This document shows positions 1 to 9,421 of a DNA stretch of 56,472 bases, piece after piece. Source of the stretch: Candidatus Electrothrix aarhusensis (GTDB lineage: Bacteria > Desulfobacterota > Desulfobulbia > Desulfobulbales > Desulfobulbaceae). A program made the translations under genes and the position numbers. Position 1 is the first letter of the stretch; each line of letters starts with the position of its first letter. The notes below the pieces were generated by a model that was not told where the DNA came from, did not search any database, and saw only the letters and a program-made list of their open reading frames with translations. Location of the stretch: positions 1 through 56,472 of the forward strand of contig MTKO01000065.1 in assembly GCA_004028505.1 (NCBI GenBank). The letters run 5' to 3'.

Positions 1-52
1 TCTTAAAGACATCGAGATACACTTCGATTTTAAGAAAAAATAATACCCTATT

Positions 53-1242
53 TTAGCAAGGCCTCTTGCGCTTTTTTTGATCAACCACCTGCTTGCACAG
101 GTTTAACATCCGATTCGCATTATCTTTCCATGTAAAATTAGTTTCAATCATTTTTCTGGCGTTCTGGCGAGATCATTCCTGAACTGAGTATCGCAGATCA
201 GACGCTCTATATTTTTGATGAGTGCAGATTGATCACCCGGCGGGTACAACAAGCCACTTATGTTATCTGTAATCAGTTCACAGATTTGCCCCTGAGCAGA
301 GGCAATCACCGGTTTCCCCATAGACATTGCTTCAAAAATTTTCAACGGCGAGAAATAAAACGGTGCAATCTCTGGATAAGGTGCAACGAAAATGTCAATG
401 ACTGCAAGATATTCGGGCATCTCCTCATGAGGAATATGTCCGGTGATAGTGGTAACAGCATCGGGCAAATCAGGCATTGTGATGGCATATCCAGGTTTAC
501 CGACAAGCAGCAGTACCACATCTTTATATTTCTTCGATTCTATGATGCGTTTCATCGCATCAGCCAGAAAACCTATACCGTGCCAAGGTGCAAAAGTACC
601 TGAAAAACCGACGACGGTTTTCCCCTTTAAGTCAAGTTTATCTCGAATCCTATCACCGGTGATATCTGGATTAAAGGTATGAATATCAACGCCGTTAGGA
701 ATGCAGGTTATCTTTTGGTAGGGAATACAGCAAGTTACATAATGTTGCTTTAATGTTTTGGAAACCACCATAATGTGATCCGGCATTGCTAACATCTTTT
801 TTTCTAGCCACTGCCAAAAAGCTTTGCCCCTTAGCTGCTCATCTTTTGGCAAAAACTGGTTTTCTAAGGCTGGGCCGTTTACTTCAACAATAATTGGTAT
901 GTTGAACAGACGGCATAAGAGAATACTTGACAAATATCGCTCCTGCCTCAAAATAACTACATCCGGCTTGACGTTTCTCAATAGCCGAAGTTCACCAATG
1001 GCCCGCCTAGTAAACATAACGGCAAGTAAACGTATCTCCCTAAAATTATTCATCAGACCTGGGCTAGTCGATCCCTCTCTGTTGGACGACCTTTTGGCTA
1101 CTGGGGTCGTTGCGCCTTGGTGTGCTAGCGGAGTATAAACTTTTACATCATGGTGTATCTTTTTCAGTGTCGCAATAAATTGACTGGTATGTACCCAAGA
1201 GCCTTCACCGTATTTTACATAACTTATGTAGCATATCCTCAT
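53..1242 (-). CDS. Glycosyltransferase family 4 (GT-B fold), frameshifted near the C-terminus
   Basis: Probably transfers a nucleotide-sugar-activated sugar to a growing surface polysaccharide at the inner face of the membrane. The N-terminus MRICYISYVKYGEGSWVHT and the central segment IPNGVDIHTFNP are typical of GT4 enzymes. The nucleotide-sugar-binding C-terminal half is present: VGFSGTFAPWHG, then the E-x7-E region FSPLKIFEAMSMGKPVIAS. The uninterrupted frame stops at 148 after LARTPEK. One base upstream of that stop, the other frame reads NARKMIETNFTWKDNANRM and runs to a stop at 53-55, which is exactly the usual GT4 C-terminal helix. One base appears to be missing near 165. First in order of a minus-strand polysaccharide cluster, 34 bp downstream of the flippase gene. 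Family assignment is firm; the sugar and acceptor are unknown. Confidence 0.85.
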
Positions 1243-1276
1243 ATGTAGACCATTTTATAATTCGTAAAATTGAAAT

Positions 1277-2701
1277 TTATGTCCATGAAATAATCTCTCT
1301 TACTTCTTTCATGGTTACAACGCCTGTTATTAACGTAAATGGAAAAAAAAGAATAGTACATCCTATAAGTTGAAACCAAAATCCAGCAGCTGTTGTCAAA
1401 TATAAAAAGCTCAACAGAAGGCTATTTAATATTAAGATTCGAAAGAGAAACTTCATTTGAAAAATGGAACCAATATAACGCCTTATCACTTGTATATAAA
1501 CGTTCACCACAACTATTTCAGTGATCAATGTAGCCCAGGCTGCTCCTAAAAAGGAATATCTAGGGATTAATATTAAATTAAGTATAATATTTAATATCAC
1601 TCCACCTCCAACTATGAAAGCACTGGTAGACTGCCGGTCAGTGGCTCGAACAGTCGTTCCGCAAATGGTTCCTGGCATAATGAAAGCCACGCTGAAGATC
1701 AATATCGGCAGGACACGGGCTGCGGGAGCGTATCCTGGGCCGTAAATGACAGATATGAGATCTTCAGACAAAAAGGAGATGACAACAGCAGCAGAAAGCC
1801 CCAAGGCAAGTCCCTTGTTGAATGCTCCTGAAACCATTTTTTTTATTTCTACAGGATTTTCATGATATAGACGAGAAATAGTTGGAAACAAGGCTGCGGC
1901 CACTGAAGCACTGATAAAAAGTGGTGCTTCGATCAACCGATAAGCGGCATTATAATAACCTACTATTTCGCTTCCATCGAATATATCCAGAATTGCACTG
2001 TCTACATTATAATAAATGGTGACAAAGATAAATGCCAAGGAAAATGGAATACTTTTTTTAATCAAATGTTTAATAAATAAAAAATCAAAATTAAACAACG
2101 GGGTTCCATACTTTTTTAAACACCAGAAGGCTCCTAAGACGAGACGTAAAAAAGCACCGAAAGCAAGTGTGCCACAAAAGAGGAGCAAGCTGTTGTAATA
2201 ATATAAAAGAACTATCCCTAATACAGACATGATGCCATTGCTCACGGAAATAATAACTGCCGAATACTGCATTTTTTCATGAGCGGAAAATACGGACTCA
2301 AAAGAGCTGCCAATACTGTCAAAGGCCTCCATTGTCGCCAAAATAAAAAGGACTTTCATGGTCAGCAGATCTTTACCCATAATCCAGCCGGTTCCTATAA
2401 TTAATACATAGCCCGCTGTAATGAGGAATATTTTAGCGATTAATCCTGCTCCTACATATGTGGGCATCATTCTGACATTCCGGCTTAACTGTTGAATACA
2501 GTAGCGGGAAATCCCCATATCCATAGAGATGCCCAATATTTTAACCAGAGCATAAGCGAATGAAAAAATTCCGAAAGACGTTACTCCAAGAGAACGGGCT
2601 GCATATATAAATAAAAAAAATTGAAATATACGGCTGAAAAGCCGAGCAGCTGTCAGAACTGCAGCATTTTTAAAAATAATTTCATATGGGTTGACCTTCA
2701 T
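1277..2701 (-). CDS. Wzx-type polysaccharide flippase (MOP/PST superfamily)
   Basis: A 474-residue, almost entirely hydrophobic protein with about 12-14 predicted membrane helices. The N-terminal stretch LTAARLFSRIFQFFLFIYAA followed by RSLGVTSFGIFSFAYAL is the standard opening of the oligosaccharide flippase family. A central loop with LFPTISRLYHENPVEIKKMV and a conserved IPRYSFLGAAWATLITE segment near the C-terminus also fit. It should move lipid-linked repeat units across the inner membrane for polymerisation. The start ATG overlaps the stop of the upstream ligase gene (ATGA), so the two are translationally coupled. The substrate cannot be read from the sequence. Confidence 0.88.
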   Translation of the reverse strand: MKVNPYEIIFKNAAVLTAARLFSRIFQFFLFIYAARSLGVTSFGIFSFAYALVKILGISMDMGISRYCIQQLSRNVRMMPTYVGAGLIAKIFLITAGYVLIIGTGWIMGKDLLTMKVLFILATMEAFDSIGSSFESVFSAHEKMQYSAVIISVSNGIMSVLGIVLLYYYNSLLLFCGTLAFGAFLRLVLGAFWCLKKYGTPLFNFDFLFIKHLIKKSIPFSLAFIFVTIYYNVDSAILDIFDGSEIVGYYNAAYRLIEAPLFISASVAAALFPTISRLYHENPVEIKKMVSGAFNKGLALGLSAAVVISFLSEDLISVIYGPGYAPAARVLPILIFSVAFIMPGTICGTTVRATDRQSTSAFIVGGGVILNIILNLILIPRYSFLGAAWATLITEIVVVNVYIQVIRRYIGSIFQMKFLFRILILNSLLLSFLYLTTAAGFWFQLIGCTILFFPFTLITGVVTMKEVREIISWT

Positions 2702-4182
2702 AAATTGGTTCCTATTTGCAAGGCTTCCTTTTCCTGCCTTTCCGTTAGTGATTTCATAGCTAAGATAATTCCAATATTAAACCAAAAACGAGTTTGGAAA
2801 AAAATATATTCATATTCTTTTTGATTATGCATGATCCAGGAGATAAGCCCACAAAAAAAGCCAATAGCCAGATAGGGAATGAGAGGGTCGGTTTGTGTAC
2901 GGGACATCCGCCATAAAGTATAAAATAGATATCCGAGAGTGTATAGAAAAAGAATAAGAACAGGAATACCTGATTCCGCAGCTATCAACAAAAATACGTT
3001 ATGTACAGCTGCGGGGAAATGATAGCTTGCTCCAAAATTTGTATTATCATACTTATGGATCGCCGATGTATAATTGTTTAATCCTACACCTAACCAGGGA
3101 TTATGGTAAATAATATTTTTTGCGATTTGTGCTGTGGGTTTTCGTATCTCAGACGCGCCTTTATCGTCCATAAGTAGCCTGTTTCTAACGGATTCAAGTA
3201 GTAGGAATGCCATGGCAGCAAAGAGGATAAACGACCCAAAAACCACGATAGCGGAAACCACTTTCTTTCCGGTGCGCCGAACTGCACACCAGTAACAGTT
3301 AATAACCCCCCCTGTCAGGAATGAAAACCATCCACCTCTGGAGTACGTTAGTAATAATGTTAAGAGCATCGGAACAAAGGGTACCGTATACATCCACTGT
3401 AATTTTTTATGGCTTCCCGGAAAAGAGGGAAATAAGCACGCCATATTTAATTGGAGGAGGGTACCTAGAAACAGAGCCATTTTATTGGCATGGCCGATTG
3501 TGCCTCCAATTCTGCTGATACCCGCCTGTCCTGATTTTAACGAACCCAGTTCGCCAAGAAAGCCTAGTCCCAAAGGCCCCCCCTTCGCGTATTGCCCTAC
3601 TCCAACCATCGACTGAAACAAACCTGTTAATAAAAGTATGCCCATAACCAAATAAAGGAGTTTTTGATCATCAGTATTATTTGCTACATATATAAGCACC
3701 AGCCAACTTTTAAACATTAGCCACAATACGGAGACCTTAACATGAAACGAAACAGCAGCCGGAGACAGGCCAGCAAGGGAGAGGGCAAACATCAGGAAAA
3801 AAGGTATGGTGACATGCGGGAAAAAATTTATCCGAAGAGTATGATTGATGGAAAGTCGATATATCCATAACACCATGAGGGCAAGAAAGAATATATCAAA
3901 ACCCGATACAACAAATCCTTGGATAGCTCGTCGATAGTGAACACTTTCTCGAAGAAAGTTGATATCCATCTTTAAAGGGATCAAAAATGTCAATAGACAA
4001 AGAAGCACCTTTTCACGATGAGGGATAATAAGCAGTACTGTTAAACCGGTCAGTCCTAATATAATAACCTTGATCCATTTAGCGTCCATGCTCAAGGTTT
4101 TAATCAGAACAACGGAAGTACATACACCGATCAGCAGAATAAATAATAATTCAAAAAAAGTTCGGCATCTCAAGGCATGCAT
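2698..4182 (-). CDS. O-antigen ligase / Wzy-type polymerase family membrane protein
   Basis: About 494 residues with at least ten hydrophobic segments and the Wzy_C (O-antigen ligase) signature: a large loop between late helices containing NIIYHNPWLGVGLNNY followed by AVHNVFLLIAAESGIPVLIL. In this family the loop's conserved Arg/His residues (here LLTYSRGGWFS and the AAVHN histidine) support transfer of polymer. I place the start at the ATG that overlaps the upstream stop (TAATG) and follows an AGGTGG; an ATG 21 bases earlier inside the upstream gene is possible. Polymerase and ligase cannot be told apart by sequence alone. The neighbouring wzx and wzz make polymerase the more likely role. 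Confidence 0.82.
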   Translation of the reverse strand: MHALRCRTFFELLFILLIGVCTSVVLIKTLSMDAKWIKVIILGLTGLTVLLIIPHREKVLLCLLTFLIPLKMDINFLRESVHYRRAIQGFVVSGFDIFFLALMVLWIYRLSINHTLRINFFPHVTIPFFLMFALSLAGLSPAAVSFHVKVSVLWLMFKSWLVLIYVANNTDDQKLLYLVMGILLLTGLFQSMVGVGQYAKGGPLGLGFLGELGSLKSGQAGISRIGGTIGHANKMALFLGTLLQLNMACLFPSFPGSHKKLQWMYTVPFVPMLLTLLLTYSRGGWFSFLTGGVINCYWCAVRRTGKKVVSAIVVFGSFILFAAMAFLLLESVRNRLLMDDKGASEIRKPTAQIAKNIIYHNPWLGVGLNNYTSAIHKYDNTNFGASYHFPAAVHNVFLLIAAESGIPVLILFLYTLGYLFYTLWRMSRTQTDPLIPYLAIGFFCGLISWIMHNQKEYEYIFFQTRFWFNIGIILAMKSLTERQEKEALQIGTNL

Positions 4183-5045
4183 TAGACCCACCTGTATAAC
4201 CATTCGGGAATAGCATACTTTCGACGGTTCAGAAAATTACCAATCAGACGAGCTCCGTCGTCCTGTAGATGATTTTTTGCTTCAGTGAGGGCTTCCAGTC
4301 GAGTTTTTTGGGATTCAGCAACCATGATGACCCCGTCTACTCGAGATGAAATAGTCCGTGCATGACCGGAACTCTGGCTCGGCTCAGAATCTATAAAAAC
4401 CAGGTCATATTGTTCTTTGATCAATTTCAAAAAATCTAAAAACGATTGCCGCATGAAGGGCGAAGGAAGGTTTTCAGCTTTATTGCCGAATGGAATCAAT
4501 TTTAAATTAGGGAGAAAGGAGTCGTAGGTAATACTCGCGATAGGCACTCTTCCATAAAGAAAATCCGCCAAACCTGGTGCAATAGGAATAGTAAAAGATT
4601 TGTGAAGACTTGGATGTGACATGTTGGCGTCAATCATTAGGATTCGACGTTCAGGCATATCCCAGCCACAAATGAGCGACAGATTGAAAGCGATACTAGA
4701 AACCCCTGTTTTCCTTTCAGTGCCTGTCAAAAGAAAAACCTGCAGCCGCTCTTCCTCATTGAATCTAACGATTTTGTTTTCTAAAACCCTTAGGCTTTCA
4801 ATAACCCGAGGATATTTTTCAGGCTCCGATACCCAAATCTGGGGCACGTTTTTTTTTTGAGAGAGGAGTTTTTTTTTGTTTGACGATTTAGTCTGTTGAG
4901 AACTATGGTGATCTATTTTTAGATCCGAGGTTTCCTCGGGAGCTAACCCCATCCAATCCCCCAGATCTTTCGGCATTTTCTTATCTTTTGAACGCAGAGT
5001 TTCGATATCCTGGATAGACAATTTTTTTCCGTTCTTTTTTTCCAT
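4182..5045 (-). CDS. CpsD/CapB-like P-loop protein of the polysaccharide cluster, with degenerate Walker A
   Basis: Resembles the cytoplasmic tyrosine-kinase partner of Wzz copolymerases. Visible parts: a low-complexity, basic and polar N-terminus (about 1-75); the pre-Walker helix PRVIESLRVLENKIVRF; a Walker A region TGTERKTGVSSIAFNLS; a Walker A' strand RILMIDANMSHPSLHK; and a Walker B strand YDLVFIDSEP. The usual GK[ST][ST] is replaced by GVSS, so the phosphate-gripping lysine is missing, and no C-terminal Tyr cluster is present (it ends IPEWLYRWV). It may be a non-catalytic regulator. The frame is open back to 5126, but that extension only shadows the 3' end of wzz, so the start is put at 5045 (MEKKNGKK). 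Confidence 0.75.
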   Translation of the reverse strand: MEKKNGKKLSIQDIETLRSKDKKMPKDLGDWMGLAPEETSDLKIDHHSSQQTKSSNKKKLLSQKKNVPQIWVSEPEKYPRVIESLRVLENKIVRFNEEERLQVFLLTGTERKTGVSSIAFNLSLICGWDMPERRILMIDANMSHPSLHKSFTIPIAPGLADFLYGRVPIASITYDSFLPNLKLIPFGNKAENLPSPFMRQSFLDFLKLIKEQYDLVFIDSEPSQSSGHARTISSRVDGVIMVAESQKTRLEALTEAKNHLQDDGARLIGNFLNRRKYAIPEWLYRWV

Positions 5046-5064
5046 TATGCGCTTTTTAGATACA

Positions 5065-6469
5065 TCATGTCCTACGTTTAATACTCTCCAGGGAAGACAG
5101 AACCGGCGCTTCGGTCCATTTGGCAAGTTCTCTGGGTTCTTTAACAGTATGATCTAGATAATAGGCTGCTACCCCTGATCCGATACCGGCGATGGCTCCT
5201 ACAATTAATGCAACAGCTAGGATGATTTTTTTTTGGGAAATATTGGATTCGAGGGGAGATATGCACTGCTAACTACTGACACATTCGCAACGCCTGACAA
5301 ATTCTTTTCTTCAGCGATATAAGCCTCATCTAACCTGTTCATATAAAGCTTATAGGTAGATATGAGTTGATCGAACTTCATCGAAAACTCCTTCTGGTCA
5401 ATCTTTTTACCTGCAAGGTAACGGGCTTCAGTATCAATACGGCTAATGTATTCATCCAGAGTTGACTTGTTTGCTTTAAGTGCTTCAAGATCAACATGCA
5501 TCCCGTCCAGGAATTTTTTCTGTATTTTACGAATTTCATCCTGAAGGCTCTCTATTTGACGCTCTATATCGCGTCGTTCTAGAGAATTTTTCAAATACAG
5601 GCTAGAAATTTTCTCTCTTTCGATAAGCAAAGGAGCATACGCTTCTTCCAGCTTCATTAACATGCCGTTATTTCTTAGTTCTTCAGGGAGTAGTGAGAAG
5701 TTGCCATCAAGTTTCCTGCTTTTACTAAGGCGGGATACTTTTTTTTCTTTTTCAGCGATCTGGCTTGCCAATCTGCTTGACCTTTCTCTCAGGATCTCCA
5801 ACAACTTAATATTTGGGATTGTCTGATCTTGAATGTCTGCAATACTCCATTCAGCCTGCTTTTTTTTCATCCCATCTTTTACGCGGCTTAGCTTTTTTTC
5901 GTGCAATTGAACTCGATGTTCATAGAATGCAACACCACTTTTAGATTTATGAACTTCAATATGCTGCTGAATATAACACTCCATATAGGTATTCACAATT
6001 TTTGTGATCATTTTAGGGTCAGACCCTTTCTTTGCTATCCTAATTATATTAGACATAGTGACGGCTGATATATCCAACCCTGCACGGACAGAAGTAATGG
6101 CATTATTCAGCATATTTTCCTGGTCGACATTCCTAGAAGATGAAGAATCCTGTATTAAGCCCAATTTTTCTATAACTTTTAGGGCAAGTTCTCGAGAAGT
6201 AAGAATCTTTATTTCTGTGTTGAGATCTTCTATAGTGATAGGAGCAACAGAAAAACGATTATTTGTAAAAATTTTCTGGCGAGAGTCAATAAATGGTTTT
6301 AGAAGTAGAGAACCTGACACGCTATATACAGGCTTGACGGAAAATGCGTATGCTATTGTAATAAAAACTATTACAAGAAAGACACCTACTATTACATGAA
6401 GCTTGAAAAAAAAATAAAAAGAATTTCCCGGGGTGACGTTTTAAGTAATCCGGGTTTCGATTCATTCAT
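5065..6469 (-). CDS. Wzz/GumC-type chain-length determinant, interrupted by two homopolymer frameshifts
   Basis: Inner-membrane co-polymerase that sets polysaccharide chain length. The intact middle frame (5217-6320) holds the long periplasmic coiled coil (roughly residues 100-330 of the reconstructed protein). Both membrane helices lie in other frames. Upstream, ATG at 6469 encodes MNESKPGLLKTSPREILFIFF up to a T9 run (plus-strand A9 at 6406-6414); beyond it the frame continues FKLHVIVGVFLVIVFITIA, the first helix. At the 3' end an A9 run (plus-strand T9 at 5226-5234) shifts into IILAVALIVGAIAGIGSGVA, the second helix, ending at 5065. Each break is repaired by one extra base in the run, so either the tracts are under-called or slippage makes the full protein. 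It is followed 20 bp later by the CpsD-like gene. Confidence 0.8.
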
Positions 6470-6876
6470 AATATTGACCTATCTACAAAGTTAGTTATGA
6501 GCTTGGTATATCGAACTGAGCACCTAAATGTTGTTATACGGAGGATACACTTTAAAAACTAGAGATCAAACAGAAGCTTGTACCGCACAGAGGGAAATGC
6601 ACCTTTTTTCCCGCCTTCTGGGCGATGTCTACGTTTGATCCACCTTGTTGTATTGGCTGATCATTGTGATATGTACCCATTCTACGTCATCCTGTTTGTT
6701 TTATCGAGTGCTGACGAAAAAAAATTCAATGTAGGAGGCAGAGCGAAGCGAGGTTGCTCCGACGCCCTTGTCTGACATTTCCATCGGATAACCCCAACAT
6801 CTGCTCATTCAAGCGCCCAGTCTGGAAGGCAGAAAGCCTCTATCCAAACCTAGATAAGCAGAAGGAAGGAATGCTA
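6470..6876. other. Intergenic stretch upstream of the polysaccharide cluster
   Basis: About 400 bp between the wzz start and the rsmI stop, both on the minus strand. The part next to 6470 should contain the promoter and leader of the polysaccharide operon, but I see no clear -35/-10 pair, hairpin or repeat. A plus-strand frame at 6578-6775 has no recognisable features and is treated as spurious. Confidence 0.4.
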
Positions 6877-7721
6877 TCAATCATTCCATACAGATAATGC
6901 CTGGCGATAGACCTGCGATCGTGAAATATCCAAGTCTCTGGAAATGAGCCGAACAGTATCCTTGAGTGAGGTCTGCCCTTTATCTCGGTACCAGAGGATC
7001 AATTCGTTGATATTTTCAGGTCGTTCCTCATGGGATTCCGGCTGACCGTTGATGATCAGGACCAGTTCACCCCGTACCCTACCGCTGGTGAGTTCCAAGA
7101 GTTTGGAAAGAGGGCCAGCAAGGTGCTCTTCATGGAGCTTGGTCAGCTCCCGAAACAGTTGGGCCTGTCGGTCCCCAAAAACATTGAGACAATCCTTTAA
7201 GGTTGCCTGAATGCGGTGGGGGCCCTCATAAAAAACCAGGGGGCAGTTGAAGGCCTTAAGCGCATGGAGCTGCTTGGTTCGCTCCCCTGTTTTGGGTGCC
7301 AGAAATCCACCAAAATAAAAGCCTGAACCTTGAATGCCGGAAACAGAAAGGGCTGTTGCCAAGCTGAGGGGCCGGGAATAGGAATAACAGATACGCCTTT
7401 TTTTCGTGCTGCCTGAACCAAAACAGCCCCTGGATCAGAGATCCCCGGAGTCCCGGCATCAGAGACTAAGGCAATATCCAGCCCGTCACAGAGTTTGCCG
7501 AGCAGGTAGGCTGTTTTTTGTTGCTCATTCTCTTTGTGATAGCTGGTCAGGTCGGCCTTGATGCCCATGTGCGCCATCAGTCTGCCGGTATGACGAGTAT
7601 CCTCGCAGGCAAGGAGAGCCACTGAAGCAAGAACATCTTGCATGCGTTGACTGATGTCGGACAAATTGCCGATGGGTGTTGCCACAATGTACAGCGAGCC
7701 TATATCTTGTTCGTTTTTCAT
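6877..7721 (-). CDS. rsmI: 16S rRNA (cytidine-1402 2'-O)-methyltransferase, one internal frameshift
   Basis: SAM-dependent tetrapyrrole-methylase-fold enzyme that 2'-O-methylates C1402 in the ribosomal P site. The N-terminal part (7721 down to about 7362) shows [39 protein letters not shown] and the PGPSA turn. The C-terminal part, in another frame, continues [20 protein letters not shown] and [12 protein letters not shown], then [10 protein letters not shown], as expected for RsmI. Joined, they give about 281 residues, the normal length. The junction lacks one base at about 7360-7363 (AGCTTGG where AGCNTTGG is expected). A real split gene would separate the SAM pocket, so an assembly error is the simpler reading. 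Confidence 0.88.
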
Positions 7722-7937
7722 AATGAATAACAGATGGGAAGCATAACAGGTGAAGTCCTTTCGAAATCGTAAGGTTATTTGTACCTCATTCGGCTCATTC
7801 TTTCAGCCTCTTTCATAGGCGATGAGAAAAAAGTTCATTTTGGCGGGCGGAAATGGTAACCTACAGGTATTACGTTTCCATGACCATATTATGGGTATAT
7901 GGCATTATACTGCAACTAACTATTTTCGCAGAATGAA

Positions 7938-8285
7938 ATGAAGGGAAAAAATATACTGATATGGGGTATAGGTGTAGGTCTGGGGTTAGGGATTTGTCTT
8001 GTCGGTTGCGGATCTGAGCGTCCTTTTTCAGCTAAATATACCTCTCCGAATCAGGTCGTTATTATCTACCAGGGAAAAGAATATACGCTTAACCGCTACG
8101 GCATTTCCCCTTCGGTTCCATTTGGTTATCGTTTTGAAGACGACGGAGATCTTGACCTGACTGTTAACGGCAGATTGTATGAGGTAGATAGTCCCTATGA
8201 TAGGGATAAGGACAAGAAAAAAATAAAAAAGAAAACCAAGGTGAAAAAGGTAGAAAAAAAATCGACCGCCAACGCAAAGCGGTAA
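7938..8285 (+). CDS. Small lipoprotein with lysine-rich tail, unknown function
   Basis: 115 residues. A short basic start, a hydrophobic stretch IWGIGVGLGLGICLVG and a lipobox LVGC mark it as a lipoprotein, with Cys at about 24. The mature part has a short beta-rich region (NQVVIIYQGKEYTLNRYG) and ends in an extremely basic tail of alternating Lys. The tail may bind polyanions such as peptidoglycan-linked polymers or nucleic acid, but this is a guess. It lies 22 bp before a potassium-channel gene and may be co-transcribed with it. No family recognised. Confidence 0.7.
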   Translation: MKGKNILIWGIGVGLGLGICLVGCGSERPFSAKYTSPNQVVIIYQGKEYTLNRYGISPSVPFGYRFEDDGDLDLTVNGRLYEVDSPYDRDKDKKKIKKKTKVKKVEKKSTANAKR

Positions 8286-8307
8286 GCCTGAGCGATAAAC
8301 AGTGGCG

Positions 8308-9324
8308 ATGAAAAAAAGATTGAAACGGTTCTACCTTTTTCTCCAGCGAGAGAGTCTGCTGCATCTCTTCGCTGTCATTTTTACGATTATTTTGGTGAGC
8401 AGTGCTCTGATAGCTTGGTTTGAACCGGAGGTCTCCTTTGCCAGCGGGATATGGTGGAGCATTGTCACCCTGACCACGGTGGGATACGGTGATATTTCGC
8501 CGGCAACACCGGCGGGACGAGTGCTGGCTGTCCTTGTTATGTTTTTCGGTATAGGTCTGCTCGGCATGCTCAGTGCAGGTCTTGCCACGATGTTAATCAG
8601 CAGGAAGATGAGGGAGAATAGGGGGATGTGCCCTTCAACAGTTGAAGATCATATTATCATTTGCGAGTGGAATCATCGGGCAAAGGCGATTCTCAAGGAG
8701 CTGCGGGCTGACGTCCAGACCGAGCAGACCCCTGTGGTTCTTGTTGCTGATATTGAAGAAATACCGGTTGATGATCCTGACCTGCTTTTTGTCCGGGGGG
8801 TTGTTTGTGAAGAAACCCTGGAGAGGGCCAATTTGAAAAAAGCACGGACGATTATCGTGCTGGGCGATGATACGGCAGAGGCCACGGCACGCGATGCCAA
8901 GGTTGTGCTCACCACTCTGACCATTGAAAGCATGAATCCAGATGTCTACAGCGTGGTTGAGTTGGTGGATAAAAAGAATGAGCAGCACTGCCTGCGCGCC
9001 AATGCGGACGAGATTATTATCGGCAGCGAGTTGAGCAGTCACCTGATAGCCAGCGCAGCTTCGGATCACGGTATCAGCAGGGTTGTCACGGAATTATTGA
9101 GTAGCCGTTACGGCAATGAACTTTATTCCATGCCGGTTCTGGCAGAGATGGTTGGAAAAAAATATCTGGATGTCTTTATTGCGATGAAGACAGAACATAA
9201 TATCACGGTGTTCGGTATCCAGAAGGGAAGGGCCGGGGCCTTTCTCCCCAATCCTAATGTCGATTACCCTGTGGTAGCAGAGGATCTTCTGTTGGTCATT
9301 TCCAAAGACAGAATCAAAAAATAA
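8308..9324 (+). CDS. Two-helix potassium channel with cytoplasmic RCK (TrkA-N/TrkA-C) domain
   Basis: MthK-type K+ channel subunit. Residues about 15-95 hold two membrane helices around the pore loop with the selectivity filter TLTTVGYGD. From about 110 a TrkA-N domain follows (DHIIICEWNHRAKAILKEL, then RGVVCEETLERANLKKARTIIVL) and a TrkA-C domain (about 255-335). The first beta-turn of the Rossmann fold reads CEWNHRA rather than the nucleotide-binding GxGxxG, so NAD binding is doubtful and the gate may respond to another ligand. A GTG start six bases upstream (8302) is possible. The channel is preceded by a lipoprotein gene and followed on the same strand by the large CheW-LysM gene. Confidence 0.88.
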   Translation: MKKRLKRFYLFLQRESLLHLFAVIFTIILVSSALIAWFEPEVSFASGIWWSIVTLTTVGYGDISPATPAGRVLAVLVMFFGIGLLGMLSAGLATMLISRKMRENRGMCPSTVEDHIIICEWNHRAKAILKELRADVQTEQTPVVLVADIEEIPVDDPDLLFVRGVVCEETLERANLKKARTIIVLGDDTAEATARDAKVVLTTLTIESMNPDVYSVVELVDKKNEQHCLRANADEIIIGSELSSHLIASAASDHGISRVVTELLSSRYGNELYSMPVLAEMVGKKYLDVFIAMKTEHNITVFGIQKGRAGAFLPNPNVDYPVVAEDLLLVISKDRIKK

Positions 9325-9421
9325 TCTAAAAACGATTCTGTGGCACCTGCTCTTCTTACTCGCGTATGGTTGGAATGAATAAAAAAGCTGGAGAATCTGT
9401 GTTACGCTGGATGGAGTGATT

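Noticed and set aside
5046..5126. N-terminal extension of the CpsD-like protein
   Set aside because: The extension is read in another frame over the 3' end of wzz, whose conserved membrane-helix sequence takes precedence.
6877..7362. Second short methyltransferase gene
   Set aside because: It is the C-terminal half of RsmI in a shifted frame.
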